Source of the DNA: Pseudogemmobacter humi
GTDB lineage: Bacteria; Pseudomonadota; Alphaproteobacteria; Rhodobacterales; Rhodobacteraceae
NCBI RefSeq assembly: GCF_900609055.1
Contig: NZ_UXAW01000048.1
Coordinates: 124,001-188,000, forward strand
DNA: 64,000 bases
Direction of reading: 5' to 3'
Positions 33,145-45,439 of the stretch are shown one piece after another. The notes below the pieces were generated by a model. That model made no database searches, was not told the DNA's origin, and saw only the letters and a program-made list of their open reading frames with translations. The position numbers were made by a program, and so were the translations under genes. The number at the start of each line of letters is the position of its first letter. Position 1 is the stretch's first letter.

Positions 33145-33743
33145 TCCGCCTGTCTTTCGCGCTGTGGCTTGCCCTTGCCGCTCCGGCCGCGGCTGAAACA
33201 TTGCCCGCGCTCTACCGGGTCGCGGGCGTGGCGGCGGGGGATGCGCTCAATGTCCGGGCCGCGCCTTCGGCGGCGGCTGAGGTTCTGGGGGTGATCGCCC
33301 CGGACACCCGCGGCGTCGAGGTGGTCGGGCTGAGCGAAGACGGCAGATGGGGCTTGGTCCACAGCGGCGAGGGCAACGGCTGGGTGGCGATGCGTTATCT
33401 GGAAGCCACGCCGCCCGAAGATCCGGCGCGGATTCCGGCGCCCCTGCGCTGCCTCGGGACCGAGCCGTTCTGGAGCCTGACCCGCGCCCCCAATGGCGGC
33501 ACCTGGTCCACCCCCGGGGCAGAGGAGACGCTCGGCTTTCCCCGGGAATATGTCGCCGACCGGGGATATTCGGCCTGGGGCGAGGATAGCCTGAGCGGCA
33601 GCTACCAGCTGATCGTGACGCGCGAGACCTGTTCGGACGGGATGTCCGACCGGATCTACGGCTTTTCCGCGCGGGTTTTCGCCGTTTCGCCCGGGGGAAA
33701 CCGGCTTTATTCCGGCTGCTGCACGCTGGATGCGCGCCAGTAG
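33141..33743 (+). CDS. Secreted SH3-domain / COG3650-type protein
   Basis: A 200-residue exported protein with signal peptide (LSFALWLALAAPAAAET). Residues 24-85 form a bacterial SH3 domain (VAAGDALNVRAAPSAAAEVLG and WGLVHSGEGNGWVAMRYL), which in relatives touches peptidoglycan. The second half is the COG3650 type (LRCLGTEPFWSLTRA), with paired cysteines including SGCCTLDARQ at the end. It starts at a GTG that overlaps the permease stop. The function is unknown; the coupling suggests an envelope role linked to polysaccharide export. Confidence 0.75.
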   Translation: MIRLSFALWLALAAPAAAETLPALYRVAGVAAGDALNVRAAPSAAAEVLGVIAPDTRGVEVVGLSEDGRWGLVHSGEGNGWVAMRYLEATPPEDPARIPAPLRCLGTEPFWSLTRAPNGGTWSTPGAEETLGFPREYVADRGYSAWGEDSLSGSYQLIVTRETCSDGMSDRIYGFSARVFAVSPGGNRLYSGCCTLDARQ

Positions 33744-33788
33744 CACGGGCTTTGCCGAAAATTCGGCTCAATCACGGGATCAGAACCG

Positions 33789-33817
33789 TTGCAGGCGCAT
33801 TTTGCCCTGCCTATATA
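33789..33817 (+). promoter_or_regulatory. Predicted dnaK promoter
   Basis: TTGCAG (33789-33794), a 17-bp spacer and TATATA (33812-33817) stand 109 bp before the dnaK ATG. The GCAGG and CCTGC segments within the promoter form an inverted repeat. The hexamers fit a housekeeping promoter; heat-shock sigma factor use cannot be excluded. No CIRCE element is visible. Confidence 0.5.
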
Positions 33818-33925
33818 CGGCCAGTCACAGGGCGGTTATCGCACCGCCGCATTCCATGAACCCGCGACGGGTGCCGAAGTTCCCGGGCCCGAAGCGGATG
33901 ATCGCCTGAAGAAAGGGATACGAAT

Positions 33926-35833
<1,908 letters not shown>

Positions 35834-35905
35834 TTCCGTTTTGGCCGGAAAGGGGGGCGGTCCGGGCGCGGGCCGCCCTTCTCCGGTCAGGAGAGGGCTT
35901 TTGCG

Positions 35906-37060
35906 ATGGCAAAACGCGACTACTACGAGGTTCTCGGCGTATCCCGCGGGGCCACGGCCGACGAGATCAAGAAGGCTTATCGCCAGAAGGCGAAAGAGCT
36001 GCACCCCGACCGCAATTCCGACAATCCCCAGGCCGAGGCCCAGTTCAAAGAGGCGAACGAGGCCTATGACGTTCTGAAGGATGCCGAGAAGAAGGCGGCC
36101 TACGACCGTTTCGGCCATGCCGCTTTCGAGGGCGGGATGGGCGGCGGTGGCGGCGGGCCGCAGGGCGGCTTCCGCCAGGGCGATTTCGCCTCGGCCTTCT
36201 CGGATGTGTTCGAGGATCTGTTCGGCGATTTCATGGGCGGGCGCGGCGGCGGTGGCGGCCGGCGCTCCCGGGCGCAGCGCGGCTCGGATCTGCGCTACAA
36301 CCTGCGGGTCTCGCTGGAAGAAGCCTCGCGCGGGGTGCAGAAGACGATCAACGTGCCCACTTCGGTGCAATGTGAGGTCTGCCACGGCTCGGGTGCCGAG
36401 GGCGGGGCCGAGCCGCAGACCTGCCCGACCTGTTCGGGCATGGGCAAGGTGCGCGCGCAGCAGGGCTTTTTCACGGTTGAGCGGACCTGCCCGAACTGCG
36501 CCGGCACCGGCCAGATCATCAAGAACCCCTGCAAATCCTGTCATGGCGCCGGTCGGATCGAAAAGGACCGCCAGCTTTCGGTGAACATCCCCCCGGGGGT
36601 GGAAACCGGCACCCGCATCCGTCTCGCGGGCGAGGGCGAGGCTGGCTTGCGCGGCGGGCCGCAGGGGGATCTCTACATCTTCATCGAGGTGAAAGAGCAC
36701 CCGATCTTCCAGCGCGACGGCGTGCATCTGTTCTGCCGGGTGCCGATCTCGATGCCCGCGGCGGCGCTCGGCGGCGAGGTCGAGGTGCCGACGATCGACG
36801 GCGGCCGCGCCCGGGTGAAGGTGCCCGCGGGGGCGCAGTCGGGCAAGCAGATGCGGCTGCGCGGCAAGGGGATGCCGGCTTTGCGCGGCGCGGGCCATGG
36901 CGATATGGTGATCGAACTGGCGGTGGAAACCCCGGTCAACCTGACCGCACGGCAGAAGGAACTCCTGCGCGAATTCGAGAAACTGTCCGAGGAGAACAAC
37001 CCCGAGGGCAGCTCGTTCTTCTCGAAGGTGCGCGGGTTCTGGGACGGGATGAAGGGCTGA
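35906..37060 (+). CDS. dnaJ: Hsp40 co-chaperone DnaJ
   Basis: A 384-residue type I J-protein. The J domain (1-70) carries HPD in [11 protein letters not shown], followed by a Gly/Phe-rich linker (residues 75-120). Four zinc repeats [24 protein letters not shown] and CKSCHGAG are all intact. The C-terminal substrate domains end at DGMKG. It stimulates DnaK ATPase and belongs to the same operon. Two strong palindromes follow the stop. Confidence 0.97.
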   Translation: MAKRDYYEVLGVSRGATADEIKKAYRQKAKELHPDRNSDNPQAEAQFKEANEAYDVLKDAEKKAAYDRFGHAAFEGGMGGGGGGPQGGFRQGDFASAFSDVFEDLFGDFMGGRGGGGGRRSRAQRGSDLRYNLRVSLEEASRGVQKTINVPTSVQCEVCHGSGAEGGAEPQTCPTCSGMGKVRAQQGFFTVERTCPNCAGTGQIIKNPCKSCHGAGRIEKDRQLSVNIPPGVETGTRIRLAGEGEAGLRGGPQGDLYIFIEVKEHPIFQRDGVHLFCRVPISMPAAALGGEVEVPTIDGGRARVKVPAGAQSGKQMRLRGKGMPALRGAGHGDMVIELAVETPVNLTARQKELLREFEKLSEENNPEGSSFFSKVRGFWDGMKG

Positions 37061-37067
37061 CCTGACA

Positions 37068-37112
37068 GCCGGATCCTTCAAAGGATCCGGCCAAATTCCT
37101 TCGAAGGAATTT
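37068..37112 (+). terminator. Two adjacent perfect palindromes after dnaJ
   Basis: GCCGGATCCTT-CA-AAGGATCCGGC (37068-37091) and the 20-bp palindrome AAATTCCTT-CG-AAGGAATTT (37093-37112) stand side by side. The first can act as terminator, though no T-run follows; the second would form a weak A/T stem. They share the core TCCTT..AAGGA, as if one had been copied from the other. Confidence 0.6.
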
Positions 37113-37168
37113 GCTCTGCCCTGTCCGGCGTTAACCCTTTCTAAACCACGGTCGCCCAGGCTGCCCGC

Positions 37169-37933
37169 ATGGCACAGCATCATGGTTTCGCCGAATCGCC
37201 GCTTCCGCTGAGCTTCCCCTTCGGGGATGAGGCGGAAGCTGTCCCGCTTCCCGGGCGGCTTCCCAGCTATATCCGCGACCATCGCGCCCGGCTGCGCGCC
37301 CGCTTCACCGAGGGCGGGGCGGCGGCGATGCCGGATTACGAACTGCTGGAGCTGATCCTGTTCCGCGCCATCCCGCGCCAGGACGTGAAGCCCCTCGCGC
37401 GGCTGCTGATCGACACTTTCGGCGATTTCAACCGGGTGCTCTCGGCGCCGCCCGCCCGGCTGACGGCGGTGAAGGGCGTGGGCGAGGCGGTGGTGCTGGA
37501 GTTGAAACTGGTCGAGGCCAGCGCGCAGAGGCTGATGCGGGCGCGGGTGATGAACCGGCCGGCGCTGTCATCCTGGGACGCGCTGCTCGACTATTGCCAC
37601 ACCACCATGGCGCATCGCGAGACCGAGCAGTTCCGGCTGTTGTTTCTCGACCGCAAGAACGTGCTGATCGCCGATGAGGAACAGGCGCGGGGAACGGTGG
37701 ATCACGTCCCGGTCTATCCGCGCGAGGTGGTGAAGCGGGCGCTGGAACTGAACGCCTCGGCGCTGATCCTCGTGCACAATCATCCGAGTGGCGATCCGAC
37801 CCCGTCCGAGGCGGATATCACGATGACGATGCAGGTGCAGGACGCCTGTCGTACTCTTGGAATTACTCTTCACGATCACCTGATTATCGGCAAATCAAAG
37901 GAAGTCAGCCTGCGGTCATTGGGGTATCTGTAG
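37169..37933 (+). CDS. radC: RadC-family JAB1/MPN metalloprotease-fold protein
   Basis: A 254-residue protein of the RadC (YicR) family. A helix-hairpin-helix segment ([18 protein letters not shown], around residues 90-107) comes first, then the JAMM metal motif [16 protein letters not shown] (residues about 203-218) preceded by the conserved glutamate. Despite its name the family has no proven role in DNA repair; its enzymatic function is unsettled. The first 30 residues are variable. After it the gene order breaks down for 2 kb. Confidence 0.9.
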   Translation: MAQHHGFAESPLPLSFPFGDEAEAVPLPGRLPSYIRDHRARLRARFTEGGAAAMPDYELLELILFRAIPRQDVKPLARLLIDTFGDFNRVLSAPPARLTAVKGVGEAVVLELKLVEASAQRLMRARVMNRPALSSWDALLDYCHTTMAHRETEQFRLLFLDRKNVLIADEEQARGTVDHVPVYPREVVKRALELNASALILVHNHPSGDPTPSEADITMTMQVQDACRTLGITLHDHLIIGKSKEVSLRSLGYL

Positions 37934-38330
37934 CTTCAATAACCACCCTGCCGGATAGCGTGCGGGCATTCAGGGCACAGAACAGGCCGGCTGGCTTCGG
38001 CGAGGTGTTAAACACGACCGATCCCGCCTGGAATATGCAGGTTCGGGACTTAAAGTGTTTGTCGGCACAGAAACATCGCTCCGCAATATATCGAGGACCA
38101 TCTGACATCCGGGGCCCAGAGAAGCTCTCCTGGCCGTTCGGCCGCGCGATGAAAGCTCTGCGGAGGCCTGCCCCCCTTCCAGTTGATCGCCTCAAACCGG
38201 AGCGTCACCTCGCCCCTGTGTGCCAGAGCCTGGACAGTGGCGCAGGCAGCCGCTTGCATTGCCGCCAGGATCAGGCCCCATTGATCGTGATTCTGTTCGG
38301 TGCTTCAGAAGGTGTCCCGACACCCTTCCG
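37934..38330. other. Gene-free stretch before an IS remnant
   Basis: No reading frame here has protein-like composition on either strand. It is less GC-rich than the flanking genes. It is probably decayed mobile DNA, but I recognise no fragment. Confidence 0.5.
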
Positions 38331-38654
38331 ATGAGCAATCTTGTCTGACTGACCAAGGCGCAGATGGCCCGGCTCCAGCCCTTCTCCCTCAAGCGCCATG
38401 GCCGTCCCCGTGTTGATGACCGCCGCGTTCCTGGCGGCATAATCTTCATCAAAGGCAGTGGCTTGCGCTGGTGCGATGCGCCCAGCGAATATGGCCCGCC
38501 CAGGACCCTATGCAACCGGTGGAAGCGCTGGAACCGGATGCCCGGCCTGGCGTCAGGGGTTGCCGGGGAGAAGACGATCATGCGGAGCAGGCGAACGCCA
38601 CCGGATCGGGTGACCCACGGGCTCATCCTGGCTTCCACACCACATCACAGGTGA
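38331..38654 (+). pseudogene. Broken IS5-family transposase, N-terminal part
   Basis: Reading from the ATG at 38331 gives MSNLV, a TGA stop (38346-38348) where the family has Trp, then LTKAQMARLQPFSLKRHGRP and RVDDRRVPGGIIFI, GLRWCDAPSEYGPPRTLCNR and WKRWNRM. This is the N-terminal domain of IS5/IS427-type transposases, which normally read SNLxWLTDxQMARLxPFFP. After about residue 85 the match is lost in a different frame (GEKTIM is the last recognisable piece), and the catalytic DDE part is missing. So the element is dead: a nonsense mutation, a probable frameshift and loss of the 3' half. Confidence 0.8.
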
Positions 38655-39969
38655 TGTCCGGACCATTTCTTCCGGTTTGCCCGTTCTGCCAGCTTGCCCG
38701 CCCGGAGCACTTGCCGGCGCGCAGCGCTCTAAGCGCGCCTTCAGACCGGGGTCATCTCCCTTCCGGTCCCGGGCATTCCGGCGCTGCGGTGTGGCGGCAT
38801 TGGCCCCCGGGCTGCGATGGTGCTGTGGCGGCCCCTGGTGTCATGGATTCCGTCGGTGGTGATACTGCCTTCCGCGCCTCCGGCGAGGGGGGGCGCCTGA
38901 TCTTCCGGTTCGTCCGAGCCGGTGGCGCTTCGCCGACCCGGCATCCCCGATGCGGTTGCCGGTCATCCCGACCGACCGCCCCTCCGGCCTATCTGTATCA
39001 GTACCGATATGGATCCTGCGCCGCCGGCGATGGCGGTCGGCCCCGTGCCCGCGGATATGGGCCGGGCCGGAAAGCAGCCCGGCTATGAGTAGGGTCAGCA
39101 TTGATCCGGGGGCAAAAGCCCTGCAATTTTGTTTTCCCGGTGATTGGCCACCCGCCCCTCGCCATGGTCGCCGGGACCACATGCCTCCGGTTTCCTGAAC
39201 CGGTGGCGACACCACCGGCATATGTTCATGGCCTGATCTGCCGGAGCGGCAGCCCGGACAGGCTCCCGGTCGGGAGGCAGAACCGGACGGCCGTCAGTGA
39301 GACTTCTTGGATGCCCCCTGCCGCTCGGGGCCGCGACCCGGGCCAGTTGCGGGTCAAACCACACCATTGGGGAGCCGCGACGCTTCGGGGCTGGTCGTAG
39401 CCGTACCGGTCGCCGTTCGGAAAACAGGGAAAGGAAAGCCGCATGGTGATGAACTCGCGGTTCCATGATCAGGTATTGGACTTCGTGTTCGCTGGCCCGA
39501 TCCTTCGCAACGACCGGTTTGCCGATCGCTCCGGGATTCCGTCATCCTGGGCGGGGCCCTGTCACGCCGGATGGTGGAGGCTGGCCCTTTGCGCCCGGTC
39601 AAAGCAGTCGCGGGCTGCTGCCATGTATACCTTTGATCCAGTGCTCGATCTGCTGAGGGTCGGAAGTGCGATCTGACGTTCAAAGCCCGGCCAGTGCCGG
39701 GACGATGATCGGGTTGTCATTCTGCGCCGATCCCCGGCGGCCGCCTGCCTGAACGCATCGGTTGCAGGATGCGCGGGCGCAGCGTCGGGGGGCGGATCGG
39801 TGCGGCGTCTCTTTGATGAGCCTGTCGATAGCGGTGGGGAATACCGTGCCTGGTGCTCTCGCGGGTTCTGCCGGCGCCGGGCTTCGATCGCAGTTCACCG
39901 AAGGGGGGAGGAATCCACAGCCGATCCGCCCGCTTAAAAAAAGGCGTTCGCTGCCCCCTGACGCCCGGG
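38655..39969. other. 1.3 kb without recognisable genes
   Basis: Many short frames exist on both strands, none with a convincing start, ribosome site or protein-like composition. A run of seven T on the minus strand near 39937-39943 may serve as the terminator of the next gene. The stretch is most likely decayed insertion DNA attached to the IS5 remnant. Confidence 0.55.
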
Positions 39970-41502
39970 TCACAGCGGGGCGGGGGTGAAATCCGGGACC
40001 ACCCAGAGCTCGACCCGCCGGTTCAGCCGGCGCCCGATGGCGGTTTCGTCGCAGGCCATCGGCAGCGCCTCGCCAAAGCCCTCGACGATCGGGATCTGCT
40101 CGGGGCGCAGATCGGGGGCCAGCGCGGCCAGGTCCTGAGCCACCCGTTCGGCGCGCTCGGAGGACAGCGCGCGATTCGCCGCTGCATCGCCGGTTCCGTC
40201 CGAGAAACCGGCGAAGATCAGCGCCTTCGCCGGGAACTGCCCCGAGCCGATCAGCCGCGCCAGCTGCGCGAGGTTCTCGCGCGACGAGGCGTCCAGCTCT
40301 GACGTGCCCTCCTCGAAGCGGAAGGTCAGCGACAGCCGGTCGGCGCCGTCCATCACCTCGGCCAGCCGCTTCAGATCGGCCAAAGTCACATCCGCGCCCG
40401 CGCCGCGGATCGCGTTGATCAGCCGCAGTCCGTCGCGCGTCATCGGCGCGGCTTCGACCGAGCGGTCGATATAGCCCGCGGCCGCCACCGCTGTGTCGGC
40501 CTGCGGTGTGGCGAGGAATTCCAGAAACTCGCGCGCGATCAGCGGCAGGCGGCGCGGCGGTGGCACCAGAAAGACCGGCAGCGCCAGCGGGTAATCCTCG
40601 GCCTTGACCGAGACCGGCAGCGGCAACAGCGGAAAGCCGCAGCTGTCGGTCAACGGTGCCGCCGTGGCGGGGGCCATCTCGGCCCGGCCGGTGATCGCCA
40701 GCGCCCAGGGGTCTTTCGCCACCGCGCTTGCAAGGCTGGCCATATCCGGGTGCAGCACATCGGCGCGGATCTGCGTGCCCAGCCGTTCCGCCAGCGCCCG
40801 CGCCATATCGGTTTCGGGCGCCAGGGCATGCAGCACGATGGGCATGTCCGGCCCGCCCAGACCGGCCCAGTTCTTCACCTCGCCCGAGAGCGCCCGCGCC
40901 AGATCGGGGGTCGAGATCCGGGGCGTCGGATTGTCGGGCGCCATCACCGGGACCAGCGCTTCCAGCGCGACGGGCCGGGCCTCGCCCCCGCGCGAGCCGA
41001 TCAGGGTGAGTGCGAACTCGGCCGCCCCGGCGTCGAGCGCGGCGCGGGCGGTGTCGGGATCGGCGGGGGTGAAGGAGATGTCGGCGAGGATCTGCGCGCC
41101 GTCGGGTTCCTGGATCCGCGCGGCCCAGGATTGCGGCGCCTCGGGAAGGGTCTCCTGGAACACGAGACCGCGGTTGGCGGCGAAGGCGCGGAACAGGCCG
41201 GGCATCAGCCGCATCCCGGCATCGGGCGCGCCGGTCAGGCGGATTTCGGCGCGCGGCGCGGTCAGGTCGGGGCAGGCGGGGCCCTCGCAGATCACGCCCT
41301 GGCCATCGACGGTCAGCAGCCCCCAGGCAGTGTCGATGCGGTAGAATTCGCCGTCGAACCCCAGCAGGCGGCCCGGCAGCACGATATTGCCCTCACGCGA
41401 GATCAGCGTCACGTCCTCGGCCCGGGCGGGGGCGAGGGCCGACAGCAAGGCCGCAAAAACAAGCGCGGCGAAAACCGCCGCGCCGCTGTGTCCCGAATAC
41501 AT
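39970..41502 (-). CDS. PstS-like binding domain fused to an OmpA peptidoglycan-binding domain
   Basis: A 510-residue exported protein with signal peptide (VFAALVFAALLSALAPARAED). Residues 25-350 resemble phosphate-type substrate-binding proteins (ADPDTARAALDAGAAEFAL, IVLHALAPETDMARALAERL, YPLALPVFLVPPP). From residue 395 an OmpA-like domain follows: LTFRFEEGTSELDASSRENL, FSDGTGDAAANRALSSERA and AIGRRLNRRVELWV, with the Asp and Arg that hold diaminopimelate. It may sense or hold a ligand at the cell wall. I use the ATG at 41502; an in-frame GTG at 41511 is also possible. It lies 16 bp behind an anchored partner. Confidence 0.78.
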   Translation of the reverse strand: MYSGHSGAAVFAALVFAALLSALAPARAEDVTLISREGNIVLPGRLLGFDGEFYRIDTAWGLLTVDGQGVICEGPACPDLTAPRAEIRLTGAPDAGMRLMPGLFRAFAANRGLVFQETLPEAPQSWAARIQEPDGAQILADISFTPADPDTARAALDAGAAEFALTLIGSRGGEARPVALEALVPVMAPDNPTPRISTPDLARALSGEVKNWAGLGGPDMPIVLHALAPETDMARALAERLGTQIRADVLHPDMASLASAVAKDPWALAITGRAEMAPATAAPLTDSCGFPLLPLPVSVKAEDYPLALPVFLVPPPRRLPLIAREFLEFLATPQADTAVAAAGYIDRSVEAAPMTRDGLRLINAIRGAGADVTLADLKRLAEVMDGADRLSLTFRFEEGTSELDASSRENLAQLARLIGSGQFPAKALIFAGFSDGTGDAAANRALSSERAERVAQDLAALAPDLRPEQIPIVEGFGEALPMACDETAIGRRLNRRVELWVVPDFTPAPL

Positions 41503-41518
41503 AACGCCCACCGGCCCC

Positions 41519-42442
41519 CTAGTTCATGGCGGCGAGTGTCATCTCCGGCACGAGATTATTCAACACCAGAATGTCGCCGATGGCGTCGCAGCCCGGCATG
41601 GTCAGCGTCAGATCCTGGACGGTGACCCGGCCGGAGGAGAGGCTGACTGTCTCGCCCGCCAGTTCGCGGCCGCAGGTGGTGGCGGTCACGGCGGCTTCGA
41701 CCACCGGGCGCACGCTGACGGCCTTGCCCGTGGGCCAGGTGTAGACCTCGGCCAGCATCGGCACCGGCAGGGCCGGGTCGCCGAGCCGCATCAGCGCCCC
41801 GCCCTCGGGCGAGGCCGCATTCCCGGCGTGAACATCGCCCGGGGCGCCGTAATCCGCGCCCTGTTCCAGCGCGTGAAGCTGGAAGGCGTCATCGGCCATC
41901 CACTGCACGGCGAAGCGGCGGTATCCGGTCAGATCGACCTTTGCCGCGGCGCTGGCGAAACCGCCGCCCTCCAGCAGGGCCGAGACCTGGCCCGCGGCCT
42001 CGAACGCCGGAAGATCGAGGCGCAGGCTGCCTTGCGTATCCAGCGCCGCGGCAATCACCAGGCCGCCGTGGCGCAGCGAGACGCTTTCTCCACCGTTGCA
42101 CGGCGCGCTCAGCGAGAGCGAGAGCAGCGCGCCCGGGGCGGCAGCGACCGCCAGAGCGGGGGTGCAGTCGGGGGCGGCCGCGATCTCGGGAACGGGCGGC
42201 GGGGCGGTTTCCTTCGCTGCGGCCGGGGCGGGGCCTGTCAGCGAGGCGGCGGGCGGCAGCAGCGCCTTGCCTGCGGCCGGGGTGCCGGCATCGCTGGCCG
42301 CGACGGTTTCGATGCCCCGGATCGCCGCATGTGCCGGCTCAGAGGCGGGCCTGCCCGCGCCCATGGTCTGGACCAGATGCCCGGCCCCGAGTGCCACGAA
42401 AAGAACGGCGCCCGCGCGTAATGCCCTGCGTTTCGTGTTCAT
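41519..42442 (-). CDS. Membrane-anchored periplasmic protein of unknown function
   Basis: A 307-residue protein that I cannot assign. An N-terminal helix preceded by arginines (RRALRAGAVLFVALGAGHLV) acts as anchor or signal peptide, followed by an Ala/Pro-rich linker of about 65 residues and a folded part with four cysteines (APDCTPAL, SAPCNGG, TTCGREL, MPGCDAIG), possibly two disulfides. I start at the ATG at 42442; an ATG seven codons upstream lacks a ribosome site. It is followed after 16 bp by the PstS-OmpA fusion gene, so the two probably act together in the periplasm. Confidence 0.65.
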   Translation of the reverse strand: MNTKRRALRAGAVLFVALGAGHLVQTMGAGRPASEPAHAAIRGIETVAASDAGTPAAGKALLPPAASLTGPAPAAAKETAPPPVPEIAAAPDCTPALAVAAAPGALLSLSLSAPCNGGESVSLRHGGLVIAAALDTQGSLRLDLPAFEAAGQVSALLEGGGFASAAAKVDLTGYRRFAVQWMADDAFQLHALEQGADYGAPGDVHAGNAASPEGGALMRLGDPALPVPMLAEVYTWPTGKAVSVRPVVEAAVTATTCGRELAGETVSLSSGRVTVQDLTLTMPGCDAIGDILVLNNLVPEMTLAAMN

Positions 42443-42550
42443 CTTCAAAAGCCCCGGAATCATAATGACTGAGGGGAAAATCGCGGTGAATCCGGGCTTT
42501 CCGATGGCGGGGGTGTGGAATGATTCCCGCCCCTGCGGCCCGGAAACGAA

Positions 42551-42573
42551 AAAGGGCGGCCGCGCCGCCCTTT
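42551..42573 (-). terminator. Intrinsic terminator of secA
   Basis: Stem AAAGGGCGGC / GCCGCCCTTT with loop CGC, followed on the minus strand by TTCGTTTCC. It stands 21 bp after the secA stop and separates it from the gene at 42442. Confidence 0.8.
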
Positions 42574-42593
42574 TGCCGCCATGTTTCACAGGC

Positions 42594-45308
42594 TCAGGCC
42601 AGTTTGCCGTGGCAATGTTTGAACTTCTCGCCCGAGCCGCAGGGGCAGGGGTCGTTGCGGCCCGGATTGCCCCAGGTCGCGGGATCGGCCTCATTGAAAC
42701 CGGCAAGCTGCGCCGCCGGGGCCTCGGGTTGCGGCGCGGGCGCGGGCAGTTCCGCAGCCTGGAGGCCCGTCTGGGCCTGCTGCTGCGCCAGCATCTGCGC
42801 CATCATCGTCTCCTGCTCCTCTTTGGTCAGGGGGCGGATGCGCGACAGTTGCTCGGTGACCTGGAGGCGCAGGCTTTCCAGCATCGATTCGAAAAGCTGG
42901 AAGGCCTCGGTCTTGTATTCGTTCAGCGGATCGCGCTGCGCATACTGGCGGAAATGGATCACCGAGCGCAGATGCTCCAGCCGCAGAAGATGCTCGCGCC
43001 ATTTGGCGTCGATGGCCTGCAAAAGCACCTGCTTTTCGATTTGCAGCATGGTGGTTTCGCCGAAGGCTTCGGTTTTTTCCGCCATGTAGCGGTCGGAGTT
43101 CTCGATGATCCGCTCGGCCATGGCGGCCTGATCGACGCCTTCCTCGGCGGCCCATTCCGTGACCGGCATGTCCATGTTCAGCCGCTGGCGGCCCGCATCG
43201 CGCAGGCCTTCCAGATTCCAGGCGTCCGGATAGGTCTTGGGCGGCATGAATTCATCGACCATATCGTCGATGACGTGATGGCGCATGTCGGTGGCGATTT
43301 CCGAGACATGCTCGGCCTTGAGGATCTCAAGCCGCTGGCTGAAGATCGCCTTGCGCTGGTCGTTCATCACATCGTCGAAGCGCAAGAGCGATTTGCGCAC
43401 GTCGAAGTTGCGGCCCTCGACCTTGGCCTGGGCTTTCTCCAGCGATTTGTTGACCCAGGGGTGAACGATGGCCTCGCCTTCCTTCATGCCGAGCGTCGAG
43501 AGGATCCTGTCCAGCCGGTCCGAGCCGAAAATCCGCATCAGATCATCTTCCAGCGACAGGAAGAACGCCGAGCGGCCCGGGTCGCCCTGACGGCCCGAAC
43601 GGCCGCGCAACTGGTTGTCGATGCGGCGGCTTTCGTGCCGTTCGGTGGCAAGGACGAACAGGCCTCCAGCCTCCAGCACCTTCGCCTTTTCATCGGCATG
43701 TTCGGCTTCGATCCGGGCGCGCAAAGCCACCGGATCGGCTGCGGGATCGGCGGCCAGCGCCTCCATCACCTGCATCTCGATATTGCCGCCAAGCTGGATG
43801 TCGGTGCCGCGGCCCGCCATGTTGGTCGCGATGGTCACCGCGCCGAACCGGCCGGCATCGGCCACGATCTTCGCCTCCTGCTCGTGCTGGCGGGCGTTCA
43901 GCACATTGTGCGGAATGCCCTCTTTCTTCAGCATTTCCGACAGGGCCTCGGATTTCTCGATCGAGGTGGTGCCCACCAGCATCGGCTGGCCGCGGCCATG
44001 CGCCTCTTTGATCGAGACGACGATGCCGTCGAATTTCTCGCGCGCGGTGCGGTAGACCTGATCGTGTTCGTCCTTGCGCGCGACCGGGCGGTTGGTCGGG
44101 ATCTCGACCACGCCGAGGCCGTAGATCTGCATGAATTCCTCGGCCTCGGTCGCGGCGGTGCCGGTCATGCCCGCCAGCTTTTCGTAAAGCCGGAAGTAGT
44201 TCTGGAACGTCACCGAGGCCATGGTCACGTTCTCGGGCTGTATCGCCACGCCCTCCTTGGCCTCGATGGCCTGGTGCAGACCATCGGACAGGCGGCGGCC
44301 CTTCATCATCCGGCCGGTGAATTCGTCGATCAGCACGATCTCGCCATCGCGGACGATGTAATGCTGGTCGCGGAAGAACATCTGATGCGCGCGCAGCGCC
44401 TGGTTGATGTGATGCACGATGGTCGTGCTTTCCGGCGCGAAGAGGTGCTGGCCCTCGGGCAGGATCCCGGCCTCGCTCAGCAGCGCCTCGATATGGTCGT
44501 TGCCGGCCTCGGTAAAGGTGACGTTGCGCTGCTTTTCGTCCAGGGTGAAATCGTCGGCGCCCAGATGCGGGATCAGCTTGTCGATCGAGACGTAAAGCTC
44601 GGAACGGTCCTGGGCCGGGCCGGAGATGATCAGCGGCGTGCGCGCCTCATCGACGAGGATCGAGTCCACCTCGTCGACGATGGCGTAGTAATGCCCGCGC
44701 TGCATCATCTCGTCGATCGAGCCCTTCATATTGTCGCGAAGGTAGTCGAAGCCCAGCTCGTTGTTGGTGGCATAGGTCACGTCGGCGGCATAGGCCGCGC
44801 GCTTCTCGGTATCGGGCTGCCAGGGGTAGACGACCCCGGTGGTCAGCCCCAGTCTGGTATGGACCTTGCCGATGGTGTCGGCGTCGCGTTTGGCCAGATA
44901 GTCGTTGACGGTGACGACATGCACCCCGCGCCCGGTCAGCGCGTTCAGGTAGGACGGGAAGGCCGCGACCAGCGTCTTGCCCTCGCCGGTGCGCATCTCG
45001 GCGATATTGCCCTGATGCAGGAAGATGCCGCCCATCAGCTGCACATCGAAAGCCCGCAGACCAAGGGCGCGCTTCGCCGCCTCGCGGCAGTTGGCGAAGG
45101 CCTCGGGCAGGATCTTTTCCAGGCTCTCGCCGTCTTGCTGCACGCGCTTCTGAAACTCGCGGGTCTTTCCGATCAGGCCCTCGTCGCTGAGCGCGGCATA
45201 TTCCGCTTCCAGCGCGTTGATCCTTGCGACAAGCGGACGAACCGCTTTCACCTTGCGGTCATTGGGCGAGCCAAAAACCTTTTTCGCGAGCGTTCCCAGA
45301 CCCAGCAT
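42594..45308 (-). CDS. secA: Preprotein translocase ATPase SecA
   Basis: A 904-residue motor that pushes preproteins through SecYEG. Walker A reads [20 protein letters not shown], Walker B is in the [19 protein letters not shown] block, and the second nucleotide domain has [15 protein letters not shown] and [13 protein letters not shown]. The C-terminus carries the zinc motif [16 protein letters not shown], used for SecB and membrane contact. I start at the ATG at 45308 ([13 protein letters not shown]); 40 more upstream codons are open but not family-like. A promoter is predicted at 45440-45468. Confidence 0.96.
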   Translation of the reverse strand: MLGLGTLAKKVFGSPNDRKVKAVRPLVARINALEAEYAALSDEGLIGKTREFQKRVQQDGESLEKILPEAFANCREAAKRALGLRAFDVQLMGGIFLHQGNIAEMRTGEGKTLVAAFPSYLNALTGRGVHVVTVNDYLAKRDADTIGKVHTRLGLTTGVVYPWQPDTEKRAAYAADVTYATNNELGFDYLRDNMKGSIDEMMQRGHYYAIVDEVDSILVDEARTPLIISGPAQDRSELYVSIDKLIPHLGADDFTLDEKQRNVTFTEAGNDHIEALLSEAGILPEGQHLFAPESTTIVHHINQALRAHQMFFRDQHYIVRDGEIVLIDEFTGRMMKGRRLSDGLHQAIEAKEGVAIQPENVTMASVTFQNYFRLYEKLAGMTGTAATEAEEFMQIYGLGVVEIPTNRPVARKDEHDQVYRTAREKFDGIVVSIKEAHGRGQPMLVGTTSIEKSEALSEMLKKEGIPHNVLNARQHEQEAKIVADAGRFGAVTIATNMAGRGTDIQLGGNIEMQVMEALAADPAADPVALRARIEAEHADEKAKVLEAGGLFVLATERHESRRIDNQLRGRSGRQGDPGRSAFFLSLEDDLMRIFGSDRLDRILSTLGMKEGEAIVHPWVNKSLEKAQAKVEGRNFDVRKSLLRFDDVMNDQRKAIFSQRLEILKAEHVSEIATDMRHHVIDDMVDEFMPPKTYPDAWNLEGLRDAGRQRLNMDMPVTEWAAEEGVDQAAMAERIIENSDRYMAEKTEAFGETTMLQIEKQVLLQAIDAKWREHLLRLEHLRSVIHFRQYAQRDPLNEYKTEAFQLFESMLESLRLQVTEQLSRIRPLTKEEQETMMAQMLAQQQAQTGLQAAELPAPAPQPEAPAAQLAGFNEADPATWGNPGRNDPCPCGSGEKFKHCHGKLA

Positions 45309-45439
45309 GATCTCTCCGTGCGGCGGTTCTTGCGTGATCGTGTGAGGCTGTGACTTGCCCGCCCGCGGCGCCTTCCATAGAAATGCCCGGGAAGGTTCCC
45401 GGAGAAGGTTCGGGGTGCCCCGTTTCACGCGACTGTCGC

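Noticed and set aside
38471-39088. 205-codon plus-strand frame after the IS5 remnant
   Set aside because: Its start lies inside the pseudogene in another frame and the product has no protein-like pattern.
42096-45353. 1085-codon plus-strand open frame
   Set aside because: Antisense shadow of secA and the preceding gene.
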